Shown piece after piece: positions 53,597 to 64,000 of a stretch of 64,000 nt of DNA. This DNA comes from Candidatus Mailhella excrementigallinarum. Lineage in GTDB: Bacteria > Desulfobacterota > Desulfovibrionia > Desulfovibrionales > Desulfovibrionaceae. The notes beneath the pieces were generated by a model. It was given only the letters and a program-made list of their open reading frames with translations, was not told where the DNA came from and made no database searches. Numbering within the stretch: the first letter of the stretch is position 1; every line of letters starts with the position of its first letter. The translations under genes and the position numbers were made by a program. Location of the stretch: contig CALUUZ010000002.1 in NCBI GenBank assembly GCA_944324075.1, positions 248,001-312,000 on the forward strand. The letters are read 5' to 3'.

Positions 53597-53932
53597 ATGG
53601 CGTCATTGCTTGATCTGCCGGAAGGGGTAACGCTCCCCCATGCTCCGGAATTTTTTGAGACGCTGCTGCAGGACGGAAAGGGGATGCGCGTGGAGCGCAT
53701 TGTTTCGTGGGGGCATGTGACCCCGGAGGGAGAGTGGTACGACCAGAGCGCCGACGAATGGGTCGTTGTGCTTGAAGGTGAGGCCCGCCTTGGGTTCGGG
53801 GACGGGACGGAGCATATTCTGGGACGGGGGGAACACCTTTTCCTCCCCCGGCATGTCAGGCATCGCGTACTGCAAACAAGCCGCCCCTGTATCTGGCTGG
53901 CCGTCCATGCGCCGGAGCTGGCGAGGGGCTGA
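53597..53932 (+). CDS. Cupin-domain protein
   Basis: A 111-residue single-domain cupin: GHVTPEGEWYDQSADEWVVV, LEGEARLGFGDGTEHILGRG, then EHLFLPRHVRHRVLQTSRPC. The second motif is well kept (Pro, His, Arg-His), while the first lacks the usual two histidines, so metal binding may be altered. GAGAGGAGAACAC precedes ATG 53597. It is backbone in composition. Substrate unknown. Confidence 0.83.
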   Translation: MASLLDLPEGVTLPHAPEFFETLLQDGKGMRVERIVSWGHVTPEGEWYDQSADEWVVVLEGEARLGFGDGTEHILGRGEHLFLPRHVRHRVLQTSRPCIWLAVHAPELARG

Positions 53933-54038
53933 GGCATGACGGCGCGTGCGCGGCCGGCAAAAGCCTTCCGCGCCTGTTCCGGCGGGAAGAGCCTCTTTCC
54001 ACTGTATGCGGAAAGAGGCTCTTCTGCGGCAAGTTCCC

Positions 54039-54233
54039 TTACTTCACCACTTCAAAACCCTGCCCTTCAATGGCGGCGGTCATTGCCTCCGCGGACGCCT
54101 CACCCGTCCAGGCGGCCTTGCCTCCTTCCAGATCCACCGTCACCTGACCCGCGCCGGGCACCTTTTCCATGGCCTCCGTCACCGATTTCTGGCAGTGCGC
54201 GCAGCGCATGCCCTTGACACTTAACATGGACAT
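54039..54233 (-). CDS. copZ: Copper chaperone CopZ-like heavy-metal-associated protein
   Basis: A 64-residue HMA domain: MSMLSVKGMRCAHCQKSVTE (MxCxxC metal site at about residues 9-14), AMEKVPGAGQVTVDLEGGKA, and AMTAAIEGQGFEVVK. ATG at 54233 follows AAGGAGAAATAGT; the longer frame to 54302 is not needed. It hands Cu(I) to P-type ATPases. It is divergent from the adjacent copper ATPase, about 100 bp apart, and probably co-regulated from the shared intergenic region. Confidence 0.88.
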   Translation of the reverse strand: MSMLSVKGMRCAHCQKSVTEAMEKVPGAGQVTVDLEGGKAAWTGEASAEAMTAAIEGQGFEVVK

Positions 54234-54331
54234 ACTATTTCTCCTTAAGCTAAAACGAAACCTGTTTTCAAATAAACTAGAGCCGACCGGGCTTCTTGGC
54301 AAGACCCCGCGAGGAAAAATGGAGCAGATTT

Positions 54332-56686
<2,355 letters not shown>

Positions 56687-56774
56687 TTTTTCATATATGC
56701 CCGTCCGGGAGCCGCCCGATGCGTATCCGCAGGGCGGCTCTTTGCGTCGGGGATGCGGCTGCTGGATATACCCG

Positions 56775-56965
56775 CCGGCCAGAACAGGGGGGCCGGAGCA
56801 TTTCGCCATTGAAATGCTCTGCTTCAGTCGAGCGGGGCGAGACTGAAGCCGCGACGCCGGAGCAGCCGCAATTCATTTGAGGCGTACAGCTCCGGCGGCG
56901 GCGTGAAACCTGCGGGCCGGAACACAGGGGCTGGCCCGCAGATATTTTCGAATGCAATGCGTTCC
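56775..56965 (+). repeat. Dispersed structured intergenic repeat, copy C
   Basis: It opens with hairpin GGAGCATTT / AAATGCTC (56794-56820) and continues with GGAGCAGCCGCAATTCATTT and CAGCTCCGGCGGCGGCGTGA. It ends with TGCGGGCC / GGCCCGCA flanking GGAACACAGGGGCT, followed by AGATATTTTCGAATGCAA. The terminal stem differs in sequence from copies A and B yet stays paired. The gap 56687-57127 contains nothing else I can name. Confidence 0.78.
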
Positions 56966-57127
56966 ACGGACAAGGAGTGCAGGGATGCTTCCGCCCCGCT
57001 CGACTCCGCGGGGCATTTCCGGTAACAGCATGCTCTGTTCCGCGCACTTCAGTATGTTTCAGGCCGCGGCCGCCCCTCCGTTGACGGACAGGGGAACCCG
57101 GCCGGAGCCGCAGAAAGGGGAGAACAT

Positions 57128-57853
57128 ATGTCTGATATCATCATTCGCAGCGCAATGCGGGCCGACGTGTCCGTGATCCTGGACTTCATCAAAAGTTCCT
57201 TTGTGGTTTGAGGCCTCCCCCTTCAGGGGGAAAAGAGGAGTTGACACGACGGCGAAGCCGATGAAATCCTTTTTCGTACCTCCTCCCTTCAGGGAGGGGC
57301 AATCCGCACGGCCCCTATCCGTCGGCTGCGGAGTCAGTCGGCGGATGGGGCGGCTGTGGATTGAAACATCAGGGAGCTTGCCGCATACGAGCGCATGAGC
57401 GAACAGGTTGTCGCCACGCCGGAACTGCTGGAGGAATGGATTTTCGACAAGGGCAGAGCGGAAGTCCTGCTGGCGGAGCAGGACGGCAGGCCAGTGGGTT
57501 TCGCCCTGTTTTTCCACAATTTTTCCACCTTCCTCGGGCGTGCCGGGATATATCTGGAGGATTTGTTCGTACGGCCGGAAGCCAGAGGCAGAGGGGCGGG
57601 CAAGGCGCTGCTGCGGGAGCTGGCGCGTCTTGCGCTGGAACGCGGCTGCGGACGGCTGGAATGGGGCTGTCTGGACTGGAACGCTCCGAGCATTGCCTTC
57701 TATCGGGCGCGGGGGGCCGTACCCATGGAGGATTGGACGACCTACCGCCTGACCGGGGAAAGCCTGCGGCGCATGGCCGGGGAACAGACAGGGGGAGCTG
57801 CGCGGCGCGCTCTGCTCCGTGTGCGCGGGGCGTCTTCGGAGCAGGCGTCATGA
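57128..57853 (+). pseudogene. GNAT acetyltransferase split by a small insertion
   Basis: ATG 57128 (AGGGGAGAACAT upstream) gives SDIIIRSAMRADVSVILDFI, then foreign sequence brings a stop within 8 codons. The same frame resumes at 57371 as RELAAYERMSEQVVATPELL, exactly the expected continuation. It then reaches the acetyl-CoA site AGIYLEDLFVRPEARGRGAG, KALLRELARLALERGCGRLE and WGCLDWNAPSIAFYRARGAV. The uninterrupted enzyme would be about 180 residues. Translation from ATG 57395 would give a 152-residue protein lacking the first strand and helix, so activity is doubtful. Confidence 0.87.
57192..57366 (+). mobile_element. Small non-coding insertion (MITE-like) in the GNAT gene
   Basis: A 175-bp insert flanked by 5-bp direct repeats CATCA (57187-57191 and 57367-57371), as left by target duplication. 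It holds three internal hairpins: CCCCCTTCAGGGGG, CCTCCCTTCAGGGAGG and a long GCCCCTATCCG / CGGATGGGGC stem near 57328-57360. No coding capacity and no clear terminal inverted repeats. Confidence 0.75.
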
Positions 57854-57923
57854 GTTCCCGCCGTTTTCCGGGCTGTGCGCCGGGCAGGTTTACAGCGCGG
57901 CCCGAATCAACTACCAACAGGGC

Positions 57924-60362
57924 ATGTTTTATCATGTCGCCCTGCTTTCCCCTCCCTATGCCACGCTGACCTATTGCGCGCCGGTCTGGCTGGACGCCTC
58001 CCTGTGGCGGCCTGGCCTGCGCGTGGCCGTGCCGCTGGGCAGCGGAGCGGTGCGCGCCGGGGTGATACTGGACGCGGCGGAAAGTCCGGATCTGCCCGAT
58101 GGCGTCAGTGCCCGGCCTCTGGTCTGGCCTCTGGAGCGTCATCCCCTGCTGGGAGAACACTATATCGACATGACGGCACATCTGGCGCGCCGTCAGCTTG
58201 TCACGCCGGGCAACATCCTCGGCGCGGTGCTGCCGCAGGGGCTGCGTACCACCGGGCGGATACGGGTGCGGGAGTTCACGACGGGGGGAAGGCCCCGTCT
58301 CCTTCATCTGAGGGAGCTTCCCCGCCTGGGGGAAGAACGGCTCAGGGAACTGGGCGCGGCCTTTCTGGATGGCCGGGTGGAGGTGCTGGCGCTCAGGGAG
58401 GATGCGGCCTCCGGCGAGATGTGCCGTCTGGAGTGCGAGCCGCCGTGGAAGGTACGGCCCAACGCGCTGCGCCAGAGGGAAGTGCTGGAGTATCTGTGGG
58501 AAAGGGGCAGTGTTTCCCGACGCAGGCTGCGCGACGCTCTGCCCGAAAGTTCCGCCGCGCTGGAAAGCCTGGTCAGGGCGGGGCTGGTGCGTATCTGTCC
58601 GCAGGATGCCGAGGATGCCGAAAGCGATGAGGAAAGGGGACAGGAAGCTCTGCTGCCGCCCCCGCCTCCGCCCTACGAGCTGACCGGGGAACAGCAGGCG
58701 GCGGTGGATGCCTGCTGTGCGGAAATGGACGCCGCGCGCGCCGGGGCGGGAGACGGAAAGGCATCTCTGCATCTTGTGTATGGCGTGACCGGCAGCGGCA
58801 AGACGGCGGTGTATCTGGAGCTTGCGCGGGCCTGTCTGGAACGGGGGCGCACGGCGCTGCTTCTGGCTCCTGAAGTCGCGCTTGCCCTCAAGCTGCGGCG
58901 TGACGCGGAGGCCCGTTTTCCCGGCCTGCCCGTGTTTCTGTTTCACGGCTACCAGAGTCCCGCCCGGCGGGAAAGAACCTTCCGCGAGCTGGCGGCGCGG
59001 CGCGAGCCGTGCGTGGTGGTGGGTACGCGTTCCGCGCTGTTCCTTCCGCTGCCGGAACTCGGCCTGATGGTGCTGGATGAGGAACACGACGCCTCGTTCA
59101 AGCAGGATGAGGGGCTGCACTATCAGGCCAAGGAGGTTGCGTGGTGCCGTGCGGCCCTGTCCGGCGCGCTGCTGGTGCTGGGTTCCGCCACGCCGGACGT
59201 GAAGACCTTTTATGCCGCCAGGCGGGGAGTCCTTTCCCTGACGCGCCTGCCGCACCGGGTGGGCGGCGGCGCGCTGCCCTCCATCGAGCTGGTGGATATC
59301 AGCCGCGACGCCGTGGGCGCGGGGCAGGGGCTGCTGGCTCAGGCTTCTCTGGAGGCGCTGCGCGAAACCGTGCGGCGCGGCGAGCAGGCCGTGGTGCTGC
59401 TCAACCGCCGGGGGTACGCGCCGCTCATGTATTGCCTGGACTGCAAGACCGTGGCCCGCTGCCCTCATTGCGACATAGGGCTGACCTATCACAAGCGGCG
59501 CGAGCAGCTTGTCTGCCACTACTGCGGGTTCACCCTTCCCTTTCCTTCGCCCTGCGCCCGATGCGGCGGCCTGAACTATCTGCCCATGGGGGAGGGAACG
59601 GAACGTCTGGAAGAGCGGCTTGCCGGAGAGGAACTGGCCGCCGTGCTGCCGCCCGGCGGGCGGGTGCTGCGTCTGGATCGGGACAGCACACGCCGTCCCG
59701 GCCGCATGGAGGAGATTCTGGCCGCCTTCGCGCGCGGGGAGGCGCAGGTGCTGGTGGGCACGCAGATGCTTTCCAAGGGGCACCATTTTCCGGATGTGAC
59801 GCTGGCGTTGATCGCGGATGCGGATCTCGGACTCAACCTGCCGGATTACCGGGCCATGGAGCGCACCTTTCAGCTTCTGCTGCAATCCGCGGGCCGGGCC
59901 GGGCGCGGGGAAAAGGCGGGCCGGGTGCTGATCCAGACCCGCATGCCGAACCATGTCTGCTGGGATTTCGTCAGGCGGGGCGACTACGACGCCTTTTACG
60001 AGCATGAGATCGCGCTGCGCGAAAAGCGCCGTTATCCGCCCTTCGTCAAGCTGGCGCTGGTGCGGGCTTCCTTCCCCGCGGAAGATGCCGAAGGCGGAAG
60101 TGAAGGGCAGGCTGCGCTGAACCGCTTCATGGGACTGCTCAGGGAAGAGGGACGGACGCTGGGCCTGACGCTCATGGGGCCGATCCCCTCGCCGCTGGCG
60201 CGGCTTCAGGGGCGTATGCGTTTTCAGGCGCTGATCAAGGCGGACGACTGGCAGAAGGTGCGGCAGGCTTACGGGCGCGCAATGCGCAGGGCCTTCGGCG
60301 GAGGGGCCGCGCCGAAAACCCTGCGTCTCAGCCTTGATCTTGATCCGGTGAACATGCTGTAG
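57924..60362 (+). CDS. priA: Primosomal protein N' (PriA helicase)
   Basis: About 812 residues from ATG 57924. An N-terminal 3'-DNA-binding domain (LRVAVPLGSGAVRAGVIL) and a winged helix precede the helicase core. Motifs: VYGVTGSGKTAVYLELARAC (Walker A), VLDEEHDASFKQDEGLHYQA (DEEH), LVLGSATPDVKTFY, and zinc-binding cysteines in YCLDCKTVARCPHCDIGLTY and CHYCGFTLPFPSPCARCGG. Then come LVGTQMLSKGHHFPDVTLAL and LLLQSAGRAGRGEKAGRVLI. PriA restarts collapsed replication forks. It follows the broken GNAT gene by 70 bp. Confidence 0.96.
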   Translation: MFYHVALLSPPYATLTYCAPVWLDASLWRPGLRVAVPLGSGAVRAGVILDAAESPDLPDGVSARPLVWPLERHPLLGEHYIDMTAHLARRQLVTPGNILGAVLPQGLRTTGRIRVREFTTGGRPRLLHLRELPRLGEERLRELGAAFLDGRVEVLALREDAASGEMCRLECEPPWKVRPNALRQREVLEYLWERGSVSRRRLRDALPESSAALESLVRAGLVRICPQDAEDAESDEERGQEALLPPPPPPYELTGEQQAAVDACCAEMDAARAGAGDGKASLHLVYGVTGSGKTAVYLELARACLERGRTALLLAPEVALALKLRRDAEARFPGLPVFLFHGYQSPARRERTFRELAARREPCVVVGTRSALFLPLPELGLMVLDEEHDASFKQDEGLHYQAKEVAWCRAALSGALLVLGSATPDVKTFYAARRGVLSLTRLPHRVGGGALPSIELVDISRDAVGAGQGLLAQASLEALRETVRRGEQAVVLLNRRGYAPLMYCLDCKTVARCPHCDIGLTYHKRREQLVCHYCGFTLPFPSPCARCGGLNYLPMGEGTERLEERLAGEELAAVLPPGGRVLRLDRDSTRRPGRMEEILAAFARGEAQVLVGTQMLSKGHHFPDVTLALIADADLGLNLPDYRAMERTFQLLLQSAGRAGRGEKAGRVLIQTRMPNHVCWDFVRRGDYDAFYEHEIALREKRRYPPFVKLALVRASFPAEDAEGGSEGQAALNRFMGLLREEGRTLGLTLMGPIPSPLARLQGRMRFQALIKADDWQKVRQAYGRAMRRAFGGGAAPKTLRLSLDLDPVNML

Positions 60363-60406
60363 CCGTTTCCGTACGGAACAGAAGACCGTCCCGTACGCCC
60401 GGCAAG

Positions 60407-61234
60407 TCAGCAGAGTCCGTTCAGGCCGAACAGCCGTTCGGCGTTTTCGTGCAGGATTTTGGGAAGAACGGCCGGATCATATCCCTGCGCCAGGAATTTC
60501 GGCAGAGCCTGCGTATAGTCCGCATAGGGATAGGCCGAGGCGTAGCACATCTTGTCGCCGATGCAGGTGTTCACGGCTTCGACCAGCAGGTCCGCGCCGG
60601 GAAGATGGCGGTAGATGGAGCTTTCAAAGTACAGATTCTCATGCCGCCATACGATGGCGATGAGTTCCTGCGTCCACGGAAAACCGGCGTGGGAAAGAAG
60701 TACCCTGAGGTCGGGAAGATCCGCGCAGATGTGGTCGACAGGCAGGGGGCTTCCCCATTCCATGTATGAGCCGCCGCGTATGGGCAGGGGACCGATGGTG
60801 ATGATGACGGGCACGTTCAGTTCGGCGCATGTCTCATAGATGGGATAGAAGCGTTTGTCGTCGGCCGTGGTTTTCAGCGCGAAGGGATCCACGGATACCC
60901 CCTTGAGTCCGAGGTTTCTGACGGCGTGTTCGATGTCGGAACGGACATGCCCGTTCTGCGGGTCCGCTCCGGCGACGCCGATGAAGACGGGATACTGTTT
61001 CACCAGATCGGCAATGTACTCGTTGGGGATGTGGGCCCCTCCCACCGAGCGCATGTCGCGCCCGGAGCAGACGGCTCCGGTGATGCCCATCTTCCGGAAA
61101 TACTTCATGGTGGTTTCCAGAGGTTCCGGCTTGAGCGGGCGTGTCTGCGTCACCCAGAAGTTCGCGGGTTCGGGGGTGATGTAGCATTCAAATTCGGGCG
61201 TGAGAGGACGGAAACGGCAGTCGATGACGGTCAT
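60407..61234 (-). CDS. Amidohydrolase-family protein (amidohydrolase 2), first copy
   Basis: A 275-residue TIM-barrel protein: VIDCRFRPLTPEFECYITPE, GADPQNGHVRSDIEHAVRNL, GLKGVSVDPFALKTTADDKR, FYPIYETCAELNVPVIITIG, and LRVLLSHAGFPWTQELIAIV, typical of amidohydrolase 2 decarboxylases/hydrolases. The usual N-terminal HxH is replaced by CRFR, so metal binding may be altered. It is the last gene of a minus-strand locus with a TAXI binding protein and a related amidohydrolase. It probably acts on the imported compound. Substrate unknown. Confidence 0.85.
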   Translation of the reverse strand: MTVIDCRFRPLTPEFECYITPEPANFWVTQTRPLKPEPLETTMKYFRKMGITGAVCSGRDMRSVGGAHIPNEYIADLVKQYPVFIGVAGADPQNGHVRSDIEHAVRNLGLKGVSVDPFALKTTADDKRFYPIYETCAELNVPVIITIGPLPIRGGSYMEWGSPLPVDHICADLPDLRVLLSHAGFPWTQELIAIVWRHENLYFESSIYRHLPGADLLVEAVNTCIGDKMCYASAYPYADYTQALPKFLAQGYDPAVLPKILHENAERLFGLNGLC

Positions 61235-61336
61235 GGAAAAATTCCTTGCTGGAAGTTGCGTGAGCGGGGGCGCGGCGAGGGCGTCCTGCGGGCGGCCGCG
61301 CCGCGTGTGCTGTTCTGAAAGGGGTTGGAGAATGCT

Positions 61337-62320
61337 CTACTTGAGGCAGCCGATTTCGCGGTAGTACCGTGCCGCGCCGGGATGAATCTCGATGGGCAGA
61401 TCCTTGCAGACGCGCTCGGGGGAAATGGTGTTCCAGGCGGGGAGGGCGAGGGCTATGTCCCGGCGGCCCTCCACCAGCGCTCTGGCCATCTTGTAGGCGT
61501 CTTCATCGGGCACGTCGGCGTTGATGACAAGACCGCTGGGCGCGGTGATGATGGGAATGTCCTGCTTGACCATGGGCTTGTACATGGTGGCGGGCAGCGT
61601 GCCGGGCGTCATGGCGTATGTTTTCTGAAGCTCTTCCAGCAGCTTGTCGTCAAAGGGCAGGAAGCGGATATCCATGTCCTTGACAAGTTCGGAAATCATG
61701 AAGTGTTCGCCCGGGTTGGTGCAGCTCATGACGTCGAGCTGGCCTTCCCGCATCATGCTGCCGCATTCGGCGGGCGTACCGCCGTAAAGGGTATAGCCGC
61801 GCTTCTGGAGATCCTTCTTGGAGACGCCGAGAGACTGGAAGGTCCAGCGCGCGAAGACTTCCGCGTTGCCTCCGACCTTTGAGCCCATGAACACGCGCAG
61901 AGGCTTGTCGCTTTCCACGATCTGGCGGACAGAGGTGATGGAACTGCCCGCGGGAACCGCGAAGACGATGCGGGTGTCGTCGTCAAGGTTGGCCAGCGCC
62001 TTGACGTTGACAGGGGCTCTGAACGGGTCCGCCCCGTCATGGGCGGCCTTCATGAAGGTGACGGCGGTGATGCCCACGGAACTCTGCCCCTGCGCCACGC
62101 GCACCACGTTGCTCACGCCCCCGCCGGGGAACAGGGTGGTATCGAATTCCGGATACATGGCGCTCAGCACCTTGGCGTACGCGCCCAGGCCGACGTACCA
62201 TGTCCCGCCGGGGGCGGAAGCGGCAATGTCCAGTTTCTTTTCTCCGGCGGCGTGTCCGGAAAGGGGAGCTGAAACCGTGAACGCGGCGCACAGCGCGAAG
62301 GCAAGGAATCTTTTCAGCAT
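61337..62320 (-). CDS. TAXI-family TRAP transporter solute-binding protein
   Basis: 327 residues from ATG 62320, with a strong AGGAGGAAACATC upstream; the longer frame to 62743 is rejected. Signal peptide LKRFLAFALCAAFTVSAPLS, then LDIAASAPGGTWYVGLGAYA, FPGGGVSNVVRVAQGQSSVG, KALANLDDDTRIVFAVPAGS and LDVMSCTNPGEHFMISELV. This is the TAXI (TRAP-associated extracytoplasmic immunogenic) family, which binds small carboxylates or related solutes in the periplasm. It overlaps the next upstream gene by 7 bp. The cognate permease is the TRAP gene at the window end. Confidence 0.92.
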   Translation of the reverse strand: MLKRFLAFALCAAFTVSAPLSGHAAGEKKLDIAASAPGGTWYVGLGAYAKVLSAMYPEFDTTLFPGGGVSNVVRVAQGQSSVGITAVTFMKAAHDGADPFRAPVNVKALANLDDDTRIVFAVPAGSSITSVRQIVESDKPLRVFMGSKVGGNAEVFARWTFQSLGVSKKDLQKRGYTLYGGTPAECGSMMREGQLDVMSCTNPGEHFMISELVKDMDIRFLPFDDKLLEELQKTYAMTPGTLPATMYKPMVKQDIPIITAPSGLVINADVPDEDAYKMARALVEGRRDIALALPAWNTISPERVCKDLPIEIHPGAARYYREIGCLK

Positions 62321-63165
62321 GATGTTTCCTCCTGCGGGAGCTGAATGTTGAACAGTTCGGAAGCATTCTTCCAGAGCAGCCTGGGAAGAACGTCCTCCCT
62401 GAACAGGGACTTGAAAATGGCGAGGCTTTCGCCGATGGGCATGAGCGGATAGGCCGATCCGAACAGGAAGCGGTCCCGCAGCCAGGTATTGGCGGCGGCC
62501 ACATAATCCTGCGCGCCCGAATTGTTCATCAGGTACATGTCCGGGCACAGCCAGATGTTTTCCTGCCAGAAGCAGGCGCCGATGACGGCCTGCACCCAGG
62601 GCCAGCCGCCGTGGGACACCATGAATCTGCCCCGGGGGAAGTCGGCGGCGATGCGGCTGATGATTTCGGGATTGCTGTACGAGACATCCGGCCCGGCGCG
62701 GCCCCCGAGCATGAGGATGACCGGAACTCCGTGCGCCTGGCACATTTCATACACGGGATAGAGGCGGCGGTCGTTCGCGTAGAGCGGCACGGCGCAGGCG
62801 CCCGGCTCCATGGAAACGGCCTTGAGCGGGCCGTTGATCACATGCTGCTCAATGTCGGCCATGGCCCGGGAGACGTTGGAGCAGTCCAGCCCGGCGGCTC
62901 CGAGGATGCGCCCGCCGTAATGCGCTGTCATCTCGACCACATCCTCGTTGGAGACGTTGTAGCGGAAGTGCCCGTTGCGCCCGGTGGCAAGGCCGAAGGT
63001 GATGCCCGCTTCGTCCATTTCCCTGAGCATGAGTTCTTCGGAAATCTGCTGGACGGACGGGGGAGACGCAAGGCCGAATTTTGCGCTGAAGGCCTTGTTC
63101 GCGGCGGGGGAATACTGTTGCCTGAAACTCTTGAACGGGGGACGGAGCCGCACGTCGATGACCAT
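62314..63165 (-). CDS. Amidohydrolase-family protein, second copy
   Basis: A 283-residue homologue of the gene at 60407: VIDVRLRPPFKSFRQQYSPA, GAAGLDCSNVSRAMADIEQH, GPLKAVSMEPGACAVPLYAN, DRRLYPVYEMCQAHGVPVIL, and GRFMVSHGGWPWVQAVIGAC. Like that copy it lacks the N-terminal HxH (VRLR), suggesting the pair share an unusual active site. AAGGAGAAATGTC precedes the ATG. It overlaps the TAXI gene, so translation is coupled. Confidence 0.85.
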   Translation of the reverse strand: MVIDVRLRPPFKSFRQQYSPAANKAFSAKFGLASPPSVQQISEELMLREMDEAGITFGLATGRNGHFRYNVSNEDVVEMTAHYGGRILGAAGLDCSNVSRAMADIEQHVINGPLKAVSMEPGACAVPLYANDRRLYPVYEMCQAHGVPVILMLGGRAGPDVSYSNPEIISRIAADFPRGRFMVSHGGWPWVQAVIGACFWQENIWLCPDMYLMNNSGAQDYVAAANTWLRDRFLFGSAYPLMPIGESLAIFKSLFREDVLPRLLWKNASELFNIQLPQEETSC

Positions 63166-63182
63166 GACATTTCTCCTTGGTA

Positions 63183-63524
63183 GAGGGTTAGGCTTTTATA
63201 GAACCATGTTGATAGCGTTGTGCGGGGTGTGTACTTTTGCTTCGGCACGGGCGGCAACATCCGTTGCCGCAAAGGCAGCCCGTGTTCCACACGGGCGAAA
63301 GGCAGCATGTATCCACGACTGGCTCGCTTGCGCCTTTGTGCGGCTTCGCCGCCCAAAGGCTCCGCTCCGCGAAACATTTGATCGCTCCTCGCCCCCCTCC
63401 ATGCCGCATTACCATGCGGCGGGGGGTCGTCGCTCCAGGCTCGCTACGCTCGCGCCTCCGGCGGTCAAGGTTGTCCTCAACACCACGCTATCCTGAGATC
63501 ACTGCGATTGAGCGGGAAGCGCGC
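63183..63524. other. Gene-free, hairpin-rich intergenic region
   Basis: About 340 bp between the TRAP permease and the second amidohydrolase. Several short GC hairpins are visible (GCCCGTGTTCCACACGGGC; GTGCGGCTTCGCCGC; GCCGCATTACCATGCGGC). I see no gene. It separates the permease from the downstream genes and may hold a promoter or another dispersed repeat. Confidence 0.55.
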
Positions 63525-64000
63525 CTACTCCTCAGGCAGGGCACACTCCTCGCCCGCTTCCGGAACGGGGTCCTTTCTGTTGCGCATGTGCTGGCAGGTG
63601 ATGACGAAGCCCATGCAGGCGAAGCCGATCAGATCGGTGATGAGGCCGGGATAGAACAGACTCAGCCCGCCGATGAGGAGCAGGAGCCGCTCGGGGAGAG
63701 TGCAGGTTCTGAGCAGCCAGTTCTGCAGCGCCCCGGACAGGCCGATGACGCCGATAACGGCCGTTACCGTGGCCGTGGCAGAGGAAAGCAGGCTCCCCTG
63801 CCAGAGCAGGGAAGGTTCGTACACGAACATGACCGGGACAATGAAGGCCACCACGCCGAGTTTCATGGAGGTGAACCCCGTCTTCATGGGATCGGCTTCT
63901 GCGATGTTGGCTCCGGCGTAGGCCGCCACGCATACCGGGGGCGTGATGAAGGAAAGAATGGCGTAGTAGAAGCAGAACATGTGGGCGACAAGCGGAGCCA
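63525..64000 (-). CDS. TRAP transporter permease, C-terminal part (runs off the window)
   Basis: The frame is open to the window edge; about 158 C-terminal residues are seen. APLVAHMFCFYYAILSFITP then PVCVAAYAGANIAEADPMKT is the characteristic C-terminal text of large fused TRAP permeases (4TM/12TM DctQM fusion). Further membrane helices follow (LGVVAFIVPVMFVYEPSLLW, ERLLLLIGGLSLFYPGLITD) and a charged tail (NRKDPVPEAGEECALPEE). It would import the solute bound by the TAXI protein using an ion gradient. Confidence 0.9.
   Translation of the reverse strand, partial: APLVAHMFCFYYAILSFITPPVCVAAYAGANIAEADPMKTGFTSMKLGVVAFIVPVMFVYEPSLLWQGSLLSSATATVTAVIGVIGLSGALQNWLLRTCTLPERLLLLIGGLSLFYPGLITDLIGFACMGFVITCQHMRNRKDPVPEAGEECALPEE

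Overview
The window is 64 kb of a GC-rich chromosome broken by about 41 kb of mobile DNA. The backbone (flagellar rod and ring genes, a YeiH-type transporter, comEC, murA, xthA, a GT9 glycosyltransferase, copper genes, priA, a TAXI/TRAP uptake locus) suggests a sulfate-reducing or sulfonate-using deltaproteobacterium, Desulfovibrionaceae-like. This is inferred from gene content and protein style; there is no rRNA or other firm taxonomic marker.

Layout. 1-4.7 kb: end of flgG, flgA, flgH, then a YeiH-family transporter and a small membrane protein. 4.9-8.9 kb (minus strand): comEC and murA. 8.98 kb: tRNA-His. 9.1-11.1 kb (minus): xthA and a GT9 glycosyltransferase. 11.5-11.9 kb: two tandem paralogous 51-residue secreted peptides. 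12.37 kb: tRNA-Ser(CGA), the integration target.

Two integrated elements lie in tandem downstream of the tRNA. Copies of the tRNA 3' end sit at 12448-12466, 36886-36904 and 53371-53389 (the last degenerate). Each inner att copy is followed about 210 bp later by a tyrosine integrase. Element 1 (about 24.4 kb) has a P4-satellite-like left part (integrase, AlpA, YfjI/DUF3987, YfjJ/Gp2) with an orphan AT-rich 545-residue cargo protein. Next comes a minus-strand block of exported proteins built around a TPR-CHAT (caspase-like) protease, a DUF4384 protein, a HExxH protein and an OmpA-domain protein. The right part holds ERF, a Cas4-like nuclease, a toxin-antitoxin pair, a MoxR/CobS-like ATPase, DUF3150, a CobT-like vWA protein and two 30-residue membrane peptides. 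Element 2 (about 16.5 kb) has a frameshifted integrase, DUF4160/DUF2442, HigBA, an enlarged type III restriction-modification locus (SNF2-like helicase, DUF4391, Mod, AlbA_2/ATPase, Res) and a deleted remnant of an AAA-DUF1257-DUF2997 operon.

Beyond the islands: the tRNA's presumed original terminator, a cupin, a copper chaperone and copper ATPase pair, a GNAT gene split by a 175-bp insertion, priA, and a minus-strand locus of two amidohydrolases, a TAXI binding protein and a TRAP permease running off the end. A structured dispersed repeat occurs three times in the flanking chromosome (2.2, 11.9 and 56.8 kb). The most novel-looking system is the exported CHAT block: a short RDLVF-acidic motif appears twice in the DUF4384 protein and once inside the CHAT protein itself, which could be a processing or docking site.
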